Positions 7,288-14,865 of a DNA stretch of 34,408 nt are shown here, one piece after another. This stretch comes from JBBRNH01 sp038230415 (GTDB lineage Bacteria; Bacteroidota; Bacteroidia; Cytophagales; Spirosomataceae). Position 1 is the stretch's first letter, and every line of letters begins with the position of its first letter. The position numbers and the translations under genes were made by a program. The stretch lies in assembly GCA_038230415.1 (NCBI GenBank), contig JBBRNH010000063.1:1-34408 (forward strand), written 5' to 3'. A model generated the notes under the pieces. The model did no database searches. It was given only the letters and a program-made list of their open reading frames with translations, and was not told where the DNA came from.

Positions 7288-8037
7288 TTATTCCTGCCAC
7301 ACACTGCGCGCCAGCAGCACCTCGCGCCCGTCGGTATGCTCAATTTGGTGGACCGACGCGCCATCGGGAGCCACCGCAACCAGCAGCCGCAGCACATCCT
7401 GCCAGTGGCTTTCGGCCCTGAAATACAAGTCTAATTCTGCTAATTTCCTGGTTTTCAGCATTTCGGCAGGGACAGACTCGATCAGCCACCGCACGTAGCT
7501 GACATTATTGGTGTGCTGATTGTGGTCAATATCAAACCAGTCGACGGTGCGTACCTGCTGCCGAGTTTCGGGAACCGCCGATAGCGCCGGAAATGCGGGT
7601 TTCATCGGTAGCCGGTCAGACGGAACCAACCCCGTTGGCAGGTCAAGCGACCGGATAAAGGACGGCAGCGAGATCATGGTTCGGCGGTTGGTGTCGAATA
7701 TGAGCCAGGTACTATCGGCTTCGGCCAGCAAAGTACCGTCGTCGGCTAAGAGCCGAAAAGCGCGGTAGATAAAGTATTTTTCGACCGTTGTGGGGTAGGT
7801 CATCAGCCGCACCGGTTCGCCATAACCGGGAGCGCGGTGAATCCGCAGCCGCAGCCGGGCCAGCACCCAGCCCAGACCCAGCCGGGCCAGGTCAGCAATG
7901 CCGATACCATAGTCAATGGCGTTGCGGTTGGCCGATTCCTGCATCCAGTTCATCAGGGCCGGGGCCGAGAGTTGCCCGTTGGCATCGGTTTCGTAACCCC
8001 GGACGGTGTAGCTGTCAGTTTGAACGAAAGAAGGCAT
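7288..8037 (-). CDS. Acyl-ACP thioesterase
   Basis: This 249-aa protein is a double hot-dog acyl-ACP thioesterase (PF01643, FatA/FatB-like) that releases free fatty acids from acyl carrier protein. The first hot-dog begins SYTVRGYETDANGQLS, with the MNWMQESANRNAIDYGIG helix after it. The catalytic motif of the family is visible in the second hot-dog as DIDHNQHTNNVSYVRW, with Asp171, Asn173, His175 and Asn177. The start at 8037 (MPSFVQTDSY) is favoured; the upstream ATG at 8109 would overlap the apbE coding region. It begins 10 bp after the apbE stop, so both are probably one operon. The functional link between the two is unclear. Confidence 0.9.
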   Translation of the reverse strand: MPSFVQTDSYTVRGYETDANGQLSAPALMNWMQESANRNAIDYGIGIADLARLGLGWVLARLRLRIHRAPGYGEPVRLMTYPTTVEKYFIYRAFRLLADDGTLLAEADSTWLIFDTNRRTMISLPSFIRSLDLPTGLVPSDRLPMKPAFPALSAVPETRQQVRTVDWFDIDHNQHTNNVSYVRWLIESVPAEMLKTRKLAELDLYFRAESHWQDVLRLLVAVAPDGASVHQIEHTDGREVLLARSVWQE

Positions 8038-8047
8038 AGTTGAGCGT

Positions 8048-9169
8048 TTAAAGTTTAACGGTTGAGGTTGAACGTGGGTGTTTTGAATCGTATTCGGGCC
8101 ATCCATCACTTCGCCATGAACGCATAACCCCGTGTCTGTTTTCCAGGATATAAAGCTCCGCGCCCGGAAACCGCCGAAGTAATCGTTGGCTTTTCTGGAT
8201 GCCCGCCACGCTGAAGACCTTCGTAAGCGCGTCGGCGTGTGTGCCGTTGCGGGCCAGCACCGTTGCCCGCACGAAATGCCGCAGCCCTAAGCCCGAACGC
8301 GGATTCATGACGTGTGAATACCGACGGCCCCGGTGTTCCAGAAAACGATAGGTATCGCTGGAGGTCGTGATTGCCGCGTTTTTCAGAAAAATTGTCAGCG
8401 TATCGTCCGCGAATATCGGCTGATTAGTAGCTTTTTTGGGCGAAGTGCTGCCGGGCGATGCGTGGCCCGAACCGATTGAAACCCGCCAGCCCTGCGGTTG
8501 ATTGGGTGGAGTATCTCCGGCTAAAACATCGCCACCGAGATCGAGTAAAAAAGCCCGGATGCCGGAGCCGCGCAACACCTGCGCGGCCACATCAACGGCG
8601 TAGCCCTGCCCGATGCCGCCGAGGTCGAGTTTCATACCGGGCCGACGCAGCCGCACCGATTGCGTGACCGAATCCAGATCAACAAGCTGATAACCAACTG
8701 ACTGCCGGGCTTTTCGCCGTTGCCGGGCCGTTGGGAATTCTCCGCGCCGAACGGCCCGTCGCCAGAGTTGCGAGAGCGGCCCGATGGTAAAATCGAACCG
8801 CCCGCCCGACGTTTGGGCAATGGTTTTGGCTTTGGTCAAGACAGTGAACAGGGTGGGGGAGACCGGCACAAATCGGTGCTGCCCGGCAGTTTGGGAAAGC
8901 CGGTTGATTTCGGAGCCGTCGAGGTAATCGCTCATAATCTGATTTAGTGAATCCATCCGGGCCGAAACTGCATCGTAAGCAAGGCGGGCGGCTGCGCTGT
9001 CGGGCGCGTAGAGAATTGCCATAAACTGCGTCCCGAATAACCCGCGCTGAAATGTGAACCGGGTAAGGCTTGGCGCGGGTTGGGCAAGGGTTGCTGTTGA
9101 CGACAGCCAGATTGTTACCCAAAGCGCGGCTTGATTGGTTAAGAACGAGAGTTTCGGTATTTTTACCAA
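8048..9169 (-). CDS. apbE: ApbE family FAD:protein FMN transferase, exported; start codon uncertain
   Basis: This protein, about 373 aa, resembles ApbE, which attaches FMN to threonine residues of periplasmic redox proteins such as NqrB/NqrC and RnfG. Family motifs are visible: an FGTQFMAILYAPD segment near the N-terminus, SGGRFDFTIGPL, LDLGGIGQGYAVD, LLDLGGD and YSHVMNPRSG. No ATG exists in the expected place. A TTG at 9169 would give MVKIPKLSF followed by a hydrophobic segment ending ATLAQ, a good signal peptide; a GTG at 9175 is the alternative. This start lies inside the palindrome in front of the divergent toxin-antitoxin genes. A frameshift or loss of the original 5' end cannot be excluded. 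Followed by the thioesterase gene. Confidence 0.85.
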   Translation of the reverse strand: MVKIPKLSFLTNQAALWVTIWLSSTATLAQPAPSLTRFTFQRGLFGTQFMAILYAPDSAAARLAYDAVSARMDSLNQIMSDYLDGSEINRLSQTAGQHRFVPVSPTLFTVLTKAKTIAQTSGGRFDFTIGPLSQLWRRAVRRGEFPTARQRRKARQSVGYQLVDLDSVTQSVRLRRPGMKLDLGGIGQGYAVDVAAQVLRGSGIRAFLLDLGGDVLAGDTPPNQPQGWRVSIGSGHASPGSTSPKKATNQPIFADDTLTIFLKNAAITTSSDTYRFLEHRGRRYSHVMNPRSGLGLRHFVRATVLARNGTHADALTKVFSVAGIQKSQRLLRRFPGAELYILENRHGVMRSWRSDGWPEYDSKHPRSTSTVKL

Positions 9170-9171
9170 AA
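9152..9171. promoter_or_regulatory. Palindromic operator-like site upstream of the RelE/ParE module
   Basis: TTTCGGTA-N4-TACCAAAA, a palindrome with one mismatch, ending 11 bp before the antitoxin ATG at 9183. Same spacer and same distance as the site at 2633-2652. A TTG at 9135-9137, 20 bp upstream of a TAnnTTTA sequence, makes a plausible -33/-7 promoter overlapping the palindrome, as expected for an autoregulated toxin-antitoxin operon. Confidence 0.65.
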
Positions 9172-9182
9172 ACACAGCAACT

Positions 9183-9365
9183 ATGTTGACGAAAGAAAAA
9201 GTACTTGACAGCATCCAGAATCTTCCTCCTGAATTCTCGATAGATGACTTGGTAGATCGGCTTGTTTTCATCCAGAAAATTGAAGAGGGCATTGAGCAAG
9301 GGGAACGGGGAGAGGTGATGACCACTGAACAACTTAAGGGCAAATTGAAGCGATGGTCAGCGTAA
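9183..9365 (+). CDS. Antitoxin-like small protein of a RelE/ParE module
   Basis: This 60-aa acidic, helical protein starts MLTKEKVLDSIQNLPPEFSIDDLVDRLVFI and ends with a basic tail (LKGKLKRWSA). It resembles small Bacteroidota antitoxins that sit directly before RelE/ParE toxins. No ribbon-helix-helix or Phd signature is obvious, so the DNA-binding mode cannot be assigned. The ATG at 9183 was chosen for its fixed 11-bp distance from the palindrome. It overlaps the toxin gene by 13 bp, the usual arrangement for translational coupling. The role is inferred from its partner. Confidence 0.8.
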   Translation: MLTKEKVLDSIQNLPPEFSIDDLVDRLVFIQKIEEGIEQGERGEVMTTEQLKGKLKRWSA

Positions 9366-9655
9366 ATTGGTCGAACCGCGTTTTTGACGATATTGACTCG
9401 ACAGCAGATTATCTGGCGAATTATTCCAGGCGGTTTGCTTCGGCATTTGTTGATAGTGTTTTTGCCAAAGTTGAACTGCTCAAACAATTTCCCGAAATGG
9501 GTAGGATGGTTCCAGAAATCAACCGATCAGAGATTCGGGAATTGATATACAAGCAGTATCGAATTGTTTACCAAGTTATTGATAGCCAGCATATTTTGGT
9601 AGTCTCTGTTCATCACAGTGCCAGACCGCTTAGTGAAGAATCTCTATTCGGTTGA
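9353..9655 (+). CDS. RelE/ParE family toxin
   Basis: This 100-aa protein has the compact RelE/ParE fold. Visible features are the N-terminal VNWSNRVFDDIDSTADYLA helix pair, the LLKQFPEMGRMVPEI segment, the IRELIYKQYRIVYQV beta strands and a C-terminal ILVVSVHHSARPL strand. RelE-type members cut mRNA on the ribosome and ParE-type members poison gyrase. The sequence pattern (FPEMGRMVPE...IRELIYKQYRI) is closer to ParE-type proteins, but this cannot be settled here. It overlaps the antitoxin gene by 13 bp, and its 3' end overlaps the convergent Uma2 gene by 12 bp. Confidence 0.9.
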   Translation: MVSVNWSNRVFDDIDSTADYLANYSRRFASAFVDSVFAKVELLKQFPEMGRMVPEINRSEIRELIYKQYRIVYQVIDSQHILVVSVHHSARPLSEESLFG

Positions 9656-10315
9656 GGCTTGCCACAACCGGGCCAGCACAGCCGCATTTTCGGTCTCGTC
9701 GAAAATGGCCTGAATCGGGATGGCGAACCCGGCAACGGCCTCGCTCCGAATCATACCTTCGCCGGCTTTCAGCCGCAGAAGGTATGCGCCTTCTTCCAGT
9801 ATATATTGCTCCACAACCTGCTTTTCGGGGTCAATTACCCAGTATTCCAGTACGCCGTGCGATTCATAATCCCGAAATTTGATGCCGCCCGATTTGTCGT
9901 TTTTAGCCGTTGATGGCGAGAGTACTTCGGCGATAAAATCGGGCGCGGGAAACTGCATCTGCTCGTCGTCAAACAGAGCGGCTTTCTCCATTTTCCAGAA
10001 ACAAACGTCCGGTTCGTAGTCGTTGCGGGTGAGCGAAACTAATAGTTTCTCAATGCCGACATCCCCTAAATCATGCCTGCGGACACAAGCATCGAGCATC
10101 TGATAGAGGTAACCGGTGGCTTTATTATGCCAGCGTTTTACGGGCGAATGAAAGACGATTTCGCCGTTGATAAACTCCATTTTTTTGTTCTCCTCCACGA
10201 TCTCGTAAAAGTGCAGCCGGGTGGCTTTTTCGAGGTCGAGTGCCGCCGTGAGCCGGTCAATAAACAGGTAGGCATCGGGGCGTTGGAGGGCTATTTCGAG
10301 CAGGTCAGTTGTCAT
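9644..10315 (-). CDS. Uma2 family endonuclease-like protein (DUF820)
   Basis: This 223-aa protein has the Uma2/DUF820 PD-(D/E)XK-like fold. The expected residues are visible: YEIVEENKKMEFINGEIVFHSP near residues 37-58, Asp103 in YEPDVCF, and DFIAEVLSPST with Glu130, followed by KFRDYESHGVLEYWVIDP. Members are common in Bacteroidota and cyanobacteria, often in many copies; their substrate and role are unproven. The ATG at 10315 (MTTDLLEIAL) is preferred over 10363, because a -7 box lies at 10339-10346 and the longer form would overlap the aroC stop. Its 3' end overlaps the toxin gene in convergent orientation. Confidence 0.88.
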   Translation of the reverse strand: MTTDLLEIALQRPDAYLFIDRLTAALDLEKATRLHFYEIVEENKKMEFINGEIVFHSPVKRWHNKATGYLYQMLDACVRRHDLGDVGIEKLLVSLTRNDYEPDVCFWKMEKAALFDDEQMQFPAPDFIAEVLSPSTAKNDKSGGIKFRDYESHGVLEYWVIDPEKQVVEQYILEEGAYLLRLKAGEGMIRSEAVAGFAIPIQAIFDETENAAVLARLWQASTE

Positions 10316-10338
10316 GGCGTTATTGGTCTGTGCGTTGT

Positions 10339-10346
10339 CAAATTTA
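10339..10346 (-). promoter_or_regulatory. -7 promoter box for the Uma2 gene
   Basis: Minus strand TAAATTTG fits TAnnTTTG, 24-31 bp upstream of the ATG at 10315. A TTTG lies further upstream (10361-10364) but the 14-bp spacing is short for a -33 element. Confidence 0.45.
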
Positions 10347-10359
10347 CAAAAAAACCGCG

Positions 10360-11439
10360 TCAAACCTGCGCCACGCGGCTCCGCAGCATCATGTCGGCCA
10401 GCACGAGCGCGGCCATCGCTTCCACAATCGGCACGGCGCGGGGAACCACGCAGGGGTCGTGCCGCCCCTTGCCCGACACAATCACCGTATTGCCTTCTGT
10501 GTCAACGCTTTCCTGATCCTGCATGATGGTGGCAACGGGCTTAAACGCCACCCGAAAATAGATGTCCTCACCGTTGCTGATGCCGCCCTGAATACCGCCC
10601 GAATGGTTGGTTCGGGTATGCACCGCACCCGCGTCGTCGGCAAAAAACCCGTCGTTGTGTTCGGATCCGCGCAGTGCCACGCCCGCAAACCCACTGCCAT
10701 ATTCAAAGCCTTTTACGGCGTTGATACCGAGCATGGCCTTGCCGAGTTCGGCGTGCAGTTTATCGAAAACAGGTTCGCCCCAGCCCGCCGGTACGCCCGT
10801 AATCACGCAACTGACCACGCCCCCGATGCTGTCGCCCTGCTTGCGGATGTCGTCAATGTAGTCAAACATTTGCGCGGCCAATGCGGGGTCGGGGCAGCGC
10901 ACGGCGTTGTTTTCGGCTTCGGAGAGGGTCAGGTTCTGGTATGGCACATCGAGGGTCATCGTGCCGACCTGCGAGACATACCCCTGAATCTGAACGCCCT
11001 GCGTGGTCAGCAACAGTTTGGCAACGGCCCCGGCAGCCACGCGGGCCGCTGTTTCGCGGGCCGACGACCGCCCACCGCCCCGGTAGTCGCGGGTGCCGTA
11101 TTTGGTTTGGTAGGTATAATCAGCGTGGGAGGGCCGAAACTGCTGCGCGATGTGGCCGTAGTCTTTACTGCGCTGGTCGGTGTTGCCGATGATGAGGGCG
11201 ATGGGCGTTCCCTGGGTTTGCCCCTCAAACACGCCCGAAAGCACCTCAAACTCATCGGCCTCGCGCCGTTGGGTAGTAATGCGCGACTGACCGGGCTTGC
11301 GCCGGTCAAGGTCATGTTGAATAAAATCGGTGTCGAAGGCCAGACCGGCGGGGCAACCGTCAATCACCACGCCGATGGCCGGGCCGTGCGATTCGCCGAA
11401 GGTAGAAACCCTAAAAAGAGTACCGTAGATGCTGCTCAT
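10360..11439 (-). CDS. aroC: Chorismate synthase
   Basis: This 359-aa enzyme makes chorismate from 5-enolpyruvylshikimate 3-phosphate, the last step of the shikimate pathway, using reduced FMN. Signature motifs are visible: TFGESHGPAIG near the N-terminus, RITTQRREADEFEVLSGVFEG, GTPIALII, DYRGGGRSSARETAARV and GISNGEDIYFRVAFKP. Length and start are normal. The start codon overlaps the batD stop by 4 bp (ATGA), so it is translationally coupled to batD. No other aromatic pathway gene is nearby. Confidence 0.97.
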   Translation of the reverse strand: MSSIYGTLFRVSTFGESHGPAIGVVIDGCPAGLAFDTDFIQHDLDRRKPGQSRITTQRREADEFEVLSGVFEGQTQGTPIALIIGNTDQRSKDYGHIAQQFRPSHADYTYQTKYGTRDYRGGGRSSARETAARVAAGAVAKLLLTTQGVQIQGYVSQVGTMTLDVPYQNLTLSEAENNAVRCPDPALAAQMFDYIDDIRKQGDSIGGVVSCVITGVPAGWGEPVFDKLHAELGKAMLGINAVKGFEYGSGFAGVALRGSEHNDGFFADDAGAVHTRTNHSGGIQGGISNGEDIYFRVAFKPVATIMQDQESVDTEGNTVIVSGKGRHDPCVVPRAVPIVEAMAALVLADMMLRSRVAQV

Positions 11440-13037
11440 TTTCTAAAAAACACAAATATCATACCGGCCAGCAGGATTACCAACGTCACGTTGGCAATAG
11501 CCCGCACCAAGGCGTTGATGTTTACGGGCTGTTGGGTGCTGTCTAACTGGCTGATGTTGGCGTAAATCGAGCCGTCGGTGCGTGGCGCGGCCCGGACGGT
11601 ATCACCCGATTCGCCGACTGAACCACCCTCTCCCGGTTTGATAGCAGGACTCGTTCTGGCCCGCAGAATTTTGGTTGCTTGGAGGGTGTCATAGCGGGCG
11701 GTTTTCGGGTTAAAAAAAACCCACCGAAACACATCGCGCAGGGGGATGATGCCCGCTTGTCGCGGTACTACATAAAATTGAAAGGCTTTGAATCCCAATA
11801 CCCGGTTGCCGGTTCGTTCGATGGTTTCGGTGGTGCCACCGGGCAAAATTTCGAGGTTGGGCAACGCGGCTGGTAAGGTGGGGGGGAGCAGCGCGGCAAT
11901 GTTGCCCTCGCCCTCGATCCGAAACGTGTAGCGCGTACTTTTCCCGACCGGAATACTGGCTCGTTCGATGGTTTCGGCCAGTCGGAATGTGCCAACCGCT
12001 ACCTGTGCCTGCAACGGATGCGGAGGCAGCGGGCGCACCGCAATGGTGAGCGGGCGCGTCAGAAACGTCAGCGATTCAGCAGGGATTGCTTCAGCAGCCG
12101 GAGTCGGTTTTGCGGGATTTTTCCGGGCCGAACCGGGACCGGGTTTGGCCTGTCCCACTGCAACCGGGTTGGGTCGGCGGGCGGTTGCACTACCGGGTCC
12201 TGGCTGGGCCGCTGCGCTGCTGCTGCCGGGTGGTGCGGGGGTAGGCGGGCGGAGCCGCAACAGGGTGAGCGAAACGGCGGGGATCTGAATGGTGCGGGCC
12301 GAGAGCGGAAAGTAGGCCGCTTCATAGACCCGATACTCCACAAATTTGCGGTTGTTGATCACCACCGGGAACGGCCTTAATTCAGCAATATTAAAATTTT
12401 CTTCCCAGGCATTGGCGGGCCTGATTTGCTGTTGAATGGCTTGTATCTGTTGCTCTAACTGGCTGAATTCTAACGGGAACGGGTAATTCTCGGCCACAAA
12501 CAGCGACAGTCGTAACGAAAATTCTTCGCCCCGGTAAACGGCGGCTTTAGAAGCCCGGAGCGACAGAAACGCCGTACCGCTCTCGCGGGGTAACTGATTG
12601 GTAAAGCCATCACCGTCGGTGGCGGGTTCTGCTGCGGCAAGAAGGCCTGCCGTTGGCTGCACCGTGAGGGCGGCACCGTCTGAGCGGGTGGTTATGCCGT
12701 TGGCCGTAATGGTAAACGGAGCAAGCCGGTAGCTGCCGGGCCGGGCGGCCACGTAGGTCTGCGTAACGATCTGGTTGGTGGTGGCGGTGCCATCGGTCTC
12801 GGCGGTGGTGGTGCTGGTGGTGGTGCCGCGTTTAGTCAGGCCCGGAATGTCAGGAAAAGCCAGTGTGGGACGGCTTTCGGTGTTGCGAACCAATACAGAA
12901 ATTGTGAATTGTCTATCTACCGGGAAGGTTAATTCGCTAAATGTTATAGTGATCGGAGAATCAACTGGTTGGTTAAATGCGATAAAGTTTATACAAACAA
13001 ATAATCCTATAATTTTCTGAAATAGGTCAATTCTCAT
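11436..13037 (-). CDS. batD: BatD-like protein (oxygen/stress tolerance family)
   Basis: This 533-aa exported membrane protein matches BatD (PF13584). It has an N-terminal signal segment (about residues 1-22), an Ig-like N-terminal part with PVDRQFTISVLVRNTESRPTL, the family pattern YVAARPGSYRLAPFTI and later VGTFRLAETIERASIPVGKSTRYTFRIEGEGN, a low-complexity proline/alanine linker (about residues 270-315), and a C-terminal membrane helix (IANVTLVILLAGMIFVFF) followed by only a few residues. BatD is usually found with batA-batB-batC and MoxR; here none of these is adjacent and it is coupled to aroC instead. It faces the periplasm. Confidence 0.88.
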   Translation of the reverse strand: MRIDLFQKIIGLFVCINFIAFNQPVDSPITITFSELTFPVDRQFTISVLVRNTESRPTLAFPDIPGLTKRGTTTSTTTAETDGTATTNQIVTQTYVAARPGSYRLAPFTITANGITTRSDGAALTVQPTAGLLAAAEPATDGDGFTNQLPRESGTAFLSLRASKAAVYRGEEFSLRLSLFVAENYPFPLEFSQLEQQIQAIQQQIRPANAWEENFNIAELRPFPVVINNRKFVEYRVYEAAYFPLSARTIQIPAVSLTLLRLRPPTPAPPGSSSAAAQPGPGSATARRPNPVAVGQAKPGPGSARKNPAKPTPAAEAIPAESLTFLTRPLTIAVRPLPPHPLQAQVAVGTFRLAETIERASIPVGKSTRYTFRIEGEGNIAALLPPTLPAALPNLEILPGGTTETIERTGNRVLGFKAFQFYVVPRQAGIIPLRDVFRWVFFNPKTARYDTLQATKILRARTSPAIKPGEGGSVGESGDTVRAAPRTDGSIYANISQLDSTQQPVNINALVRAIANVTLVILLAGMIFVFFRK

Positions 13038-13074
13038 AGCTATCTTTGGGGCAACAAATCGGGCGGCAGACCGT

Positions 13075-13082
13075 TACTTTTG
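13075..13082 (+). promoter_or_regulatory. Candidate -7 box for the 68-aa protein gene
   Basis: TACTTTTG fits TAnnTTTG about 65 bp upstream of the ATG at 13148. A second match, TATCTTTG, lies at 13041-13048. Which one is used cannot be told; neither has an ideal -33 element. Confidence 0.4.
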
Positions 13083-13147
13083 CAGAGCGACTGGCAACCC
13101 GTCGCCCGGTTCAAACCAACTTCCTTAATCCATTAACGAGTACGAAT

Positions 13148-13354
13148 ATGGCAACAATGCTCGAGTACATCAAGGTAATCCTGCAAAAGGTCAGTTTCGA
13201 CAGGACCCTGTTTGAGAAAGAACTCCGCAAAGCGATTCAATCGCTGATACCGGAGGAGGTGAAGCAGTTGAAAACGTGGTGCTATGAGCAGTTTGGCAAA
13301 ATGTACCGGGTTGTTCTGAACCGCTGTTTTGCGCGGGTTCGGTTTGGTTCTTGA
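13148..13354 (+). CDS. Small conserved hypothetical protein (68 aa)
   Basis: The protein starts MATMLEYIKVILQKVSFDRTLFEKELRKAIQ and is rich in helix-forming residues, with a conserved-looking LIPEEVKQLKTWCYEQFG segment and an amphipathic C-terminus. I recognise it as a small protein seen in many Cytophagales genomes, with no known function; that recognition is from memory. It has no signal peptide or membrane helix. The ATG at 13148 is the first good start; the frame upstream is open but would cross the candidate promoter boxes. The gene is followed by a large inverted repeat and an intrinsic terminator, which supports it as a separate transcription unit. Confidence 0.8.
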   Translation: MATMLEYIKVILQKVSFDRTLFEKELRKAIQSLIPEEVKQLKTWCYEQFGKMYRVVLNRCFARVRFGS

Positions 13355-13362
13355 CGCTGGGT

Positions 13363-13435
13363 TTCACGCGGAGCCGCAAAGGCGCAAAGAGATTTTTAAG
13401 TATTTTTCTTTTGCGCCTTTGCGGCTCTGCGTGAA
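13363..13435. repeat. Long hairpin repeat downstream of the 68-aa protein gene
   Basis: Arms 13363-13390 and 13409-13435 are nearly perfect inverted copies, with core GCCGCAAAGGCGCAAA and its complement. They are separated by an AT-rich loop. The sequence resembles a dispersed intergenic element that is common in Bacteroidota, from memory. It sits in the gap between two convergent genes, so either strand could form a 3'-end hairpin. Confidence 0.75.
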
Positions 13436-13450
13436 TCCTTCTTTTCTCTT

Positions 13451-13474
13451 GCCCCGCCAATCGGGGCTTTTTTT
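13451..13474 (+). terminator. Intrinsic terminator after the 68-aa protein gene
   Basis: GCCCCG-N5-CGGGGC stem at 13451-13467 followed by seven T residues at 13468-13474. It reaches into the stop codon of the convergent pyrC gene. Confidence 0.85.
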
Positions 13475-14825
13475 ATGACTTCACAAACCGCAATCGTTCC
13501 CCGGCCCGGTCGGTCAGGAATGTACCCCGCTCATATACCAACTGCCCCGATACGATGGTGTGCGTAATACTGGCTCCCAGCGTTTGCCCCGCCAACGGCG
13601 ACCACCCGCACTGATACAGCACGTTCTCGTTCGTTACGGTAGTCGGCGTGTTTAGGTCAACCAGCACCAGATCAGCATAATAACCCTGCCGAACGTAGCC
13701 GCGCCGGTCAATCCTGAAACACTCCGCCGGGGCATGGGCCATCTTCCGAACAACGGTTTCGAGCGAAATTTTGCCCTGTTTCACAAACTCCAGCATCATC
13801 AGCAGGGGGTGCTGCACGAGCGGCAACCCCGACGGTGCCTGCCAGTATGGTTGTTGTTTTTCGGCCCAAGTGTGGGGGGCGTGGTCGGTAGCGATAATAT
13901 CCAACCGATCATCGAGCAGGGCCGCGAGGAGGGTTTCGCGGTGGTGCGGGGCTTTGATGGCGGGGTTGCACTTGATCTGGTTGCCGAGCCGGGCGTAATC
14001 ATCGGCACTGAACCAGAGGTGATGCACACATACCTCCGCCGTAATGCGTTTTTCGCTGATCGCCAAGGGTTTACCATCGCGTTCGTTCTCGAATAAACCG
14101 AGTTCATCGGCGGTTGAAATGTGCAATACGTGCAGCCGGGTGTTGTGTTTTTTAGCCAATGCCACCGCCAGTGACGATGATTTCAGGCAGGCGGCTTCGT
14201 TCCGAATCAGAGGGTGAAGGTCGGCAGTGGCACCGTTGCCAAACAACGCCCGGTAGTAGTCGGTGCTGGCTCGAACGGTGGCCTCGTCTTCGCAGTGGGT
14301 GGCAATCAGCATCGGACATTCCCGAAACAGCGCGGCCAACGTCTGCTCGTTATCAACCAGCATATTCCCCGTTGACGACCCCATGAAGACTTTTACCCCG
14401 CAGACGGTTTCGGCATCGGTTCGCAAGACCTCGGCTAAGTTATTGTTCGAGGCTCCCATAAAAAACGAGTAATTGCCAAATCCCGTCCGGGCGGCAATGT
14501 CATATTTGTCCTGCAACAAGCTCTGGGTCAGCGCGTTGGGTACGGTGTTGGGCATTTCCATGAACGTGGTTACGCCCCCGGCCACCCCCGCCCGTGACTC
14601 CGACCGGATGGTGGCTTTGTGGGTCAGGCCCGGCTCGCGGAAGTGTACCTGATCGTCAATCACGCCCGGCAACAGGTGCAGCCCGGCGGCATCAATCACG
14701 CGGTTGGCGGGCTGGCCGGACAGGTTCGGGCCGATCTGGGCAATAAAACCACCGTCAATCAGTACGTCGGTTTCAATAATTTGCCCTTCATTAATGAGCC
14801 GGGCGTTCAGGATGAGAAGTTTCAT
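13473..14825 (-). CDS. pyrC: Dihydroorotase
   Basis: This 450-aa amidohydrolase closes the ring of N-carbamoyl-aspartate to dihydroorotate in pyrimidine synthesis. Metal-site motifs are visible: DDQVHFREPGLTHK, the carboxylatable lysine in GVKVFMGSS, THCEDE, LHVLHIST and IATDHAPHT. The first metal histidine of the usual DxHxH motif is a glutamine here (DDQVH), a form I recall as normal for Bacteroidota dihydroorotases. The ATG at 14825 (MKLLILNARLI) is chosen; the frame extends to 14957 but that part reads through the small membrane-protein gene region. It may be co-transcribed with the small protein 40 bp upstream. Confidence 0.95.
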   Translation of the reverse strand: MKLLILNARLINEGQIIETDVLIDGGFIAQIGPNLSGQPANRVIDAAGLHLLPGVIDDQVHFREPGLTHKATIRSESRAGVAGGVTTFMEMPNTVPNALTQSLLQDKYDIAARTGFGNYSFFMGASNNNLAEVLRTDAETVCGVKVFMGSSTGNMLVDNEQTLAALFRECPMLIATHCEDEATVRASTDYYRALFGNGATADLHPLIRNEAACLKSSSLAVALAKKHNTRLHVLHISTADELGLFENERDGKPLAISEKRITAEVCVHHLWFSADDYARLGNQIKCNPAIKAPHHRETLLAALLDDRLDIIATDHAPHTWAEKQQPYWQAPSGLPLVQHPLLMMLEFVKQGKISLETVVRKMAHAPAECFRIDRRGYVRQGYYADLVLVDLNTPTTVTNENVLYQCGWSPLAGQTLGASITHTIVSGQLVYERGTFLTDRAGERLRFVKS

Positions 14826-14865
14826 AGTGGCCGCAAGGTAAGATGCGGGCGCAAAGTTGGTAATC

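Noticed and set aside
10309..11565. Long plus-strand open frame of 418 codons
   Set aside because: It is antisense to aroC, which has all family motifs; the translation shows no domain and looks like a shadow of GC-rich coding DNA.
14679..14711. Glutamine instead of the first metal histidine in dihydroorotase (DDQVH)
   Set aside because: From memory this is the normal form in Bacteroidota dihydroorotases, so it is not evidence of an inactive enzyme.
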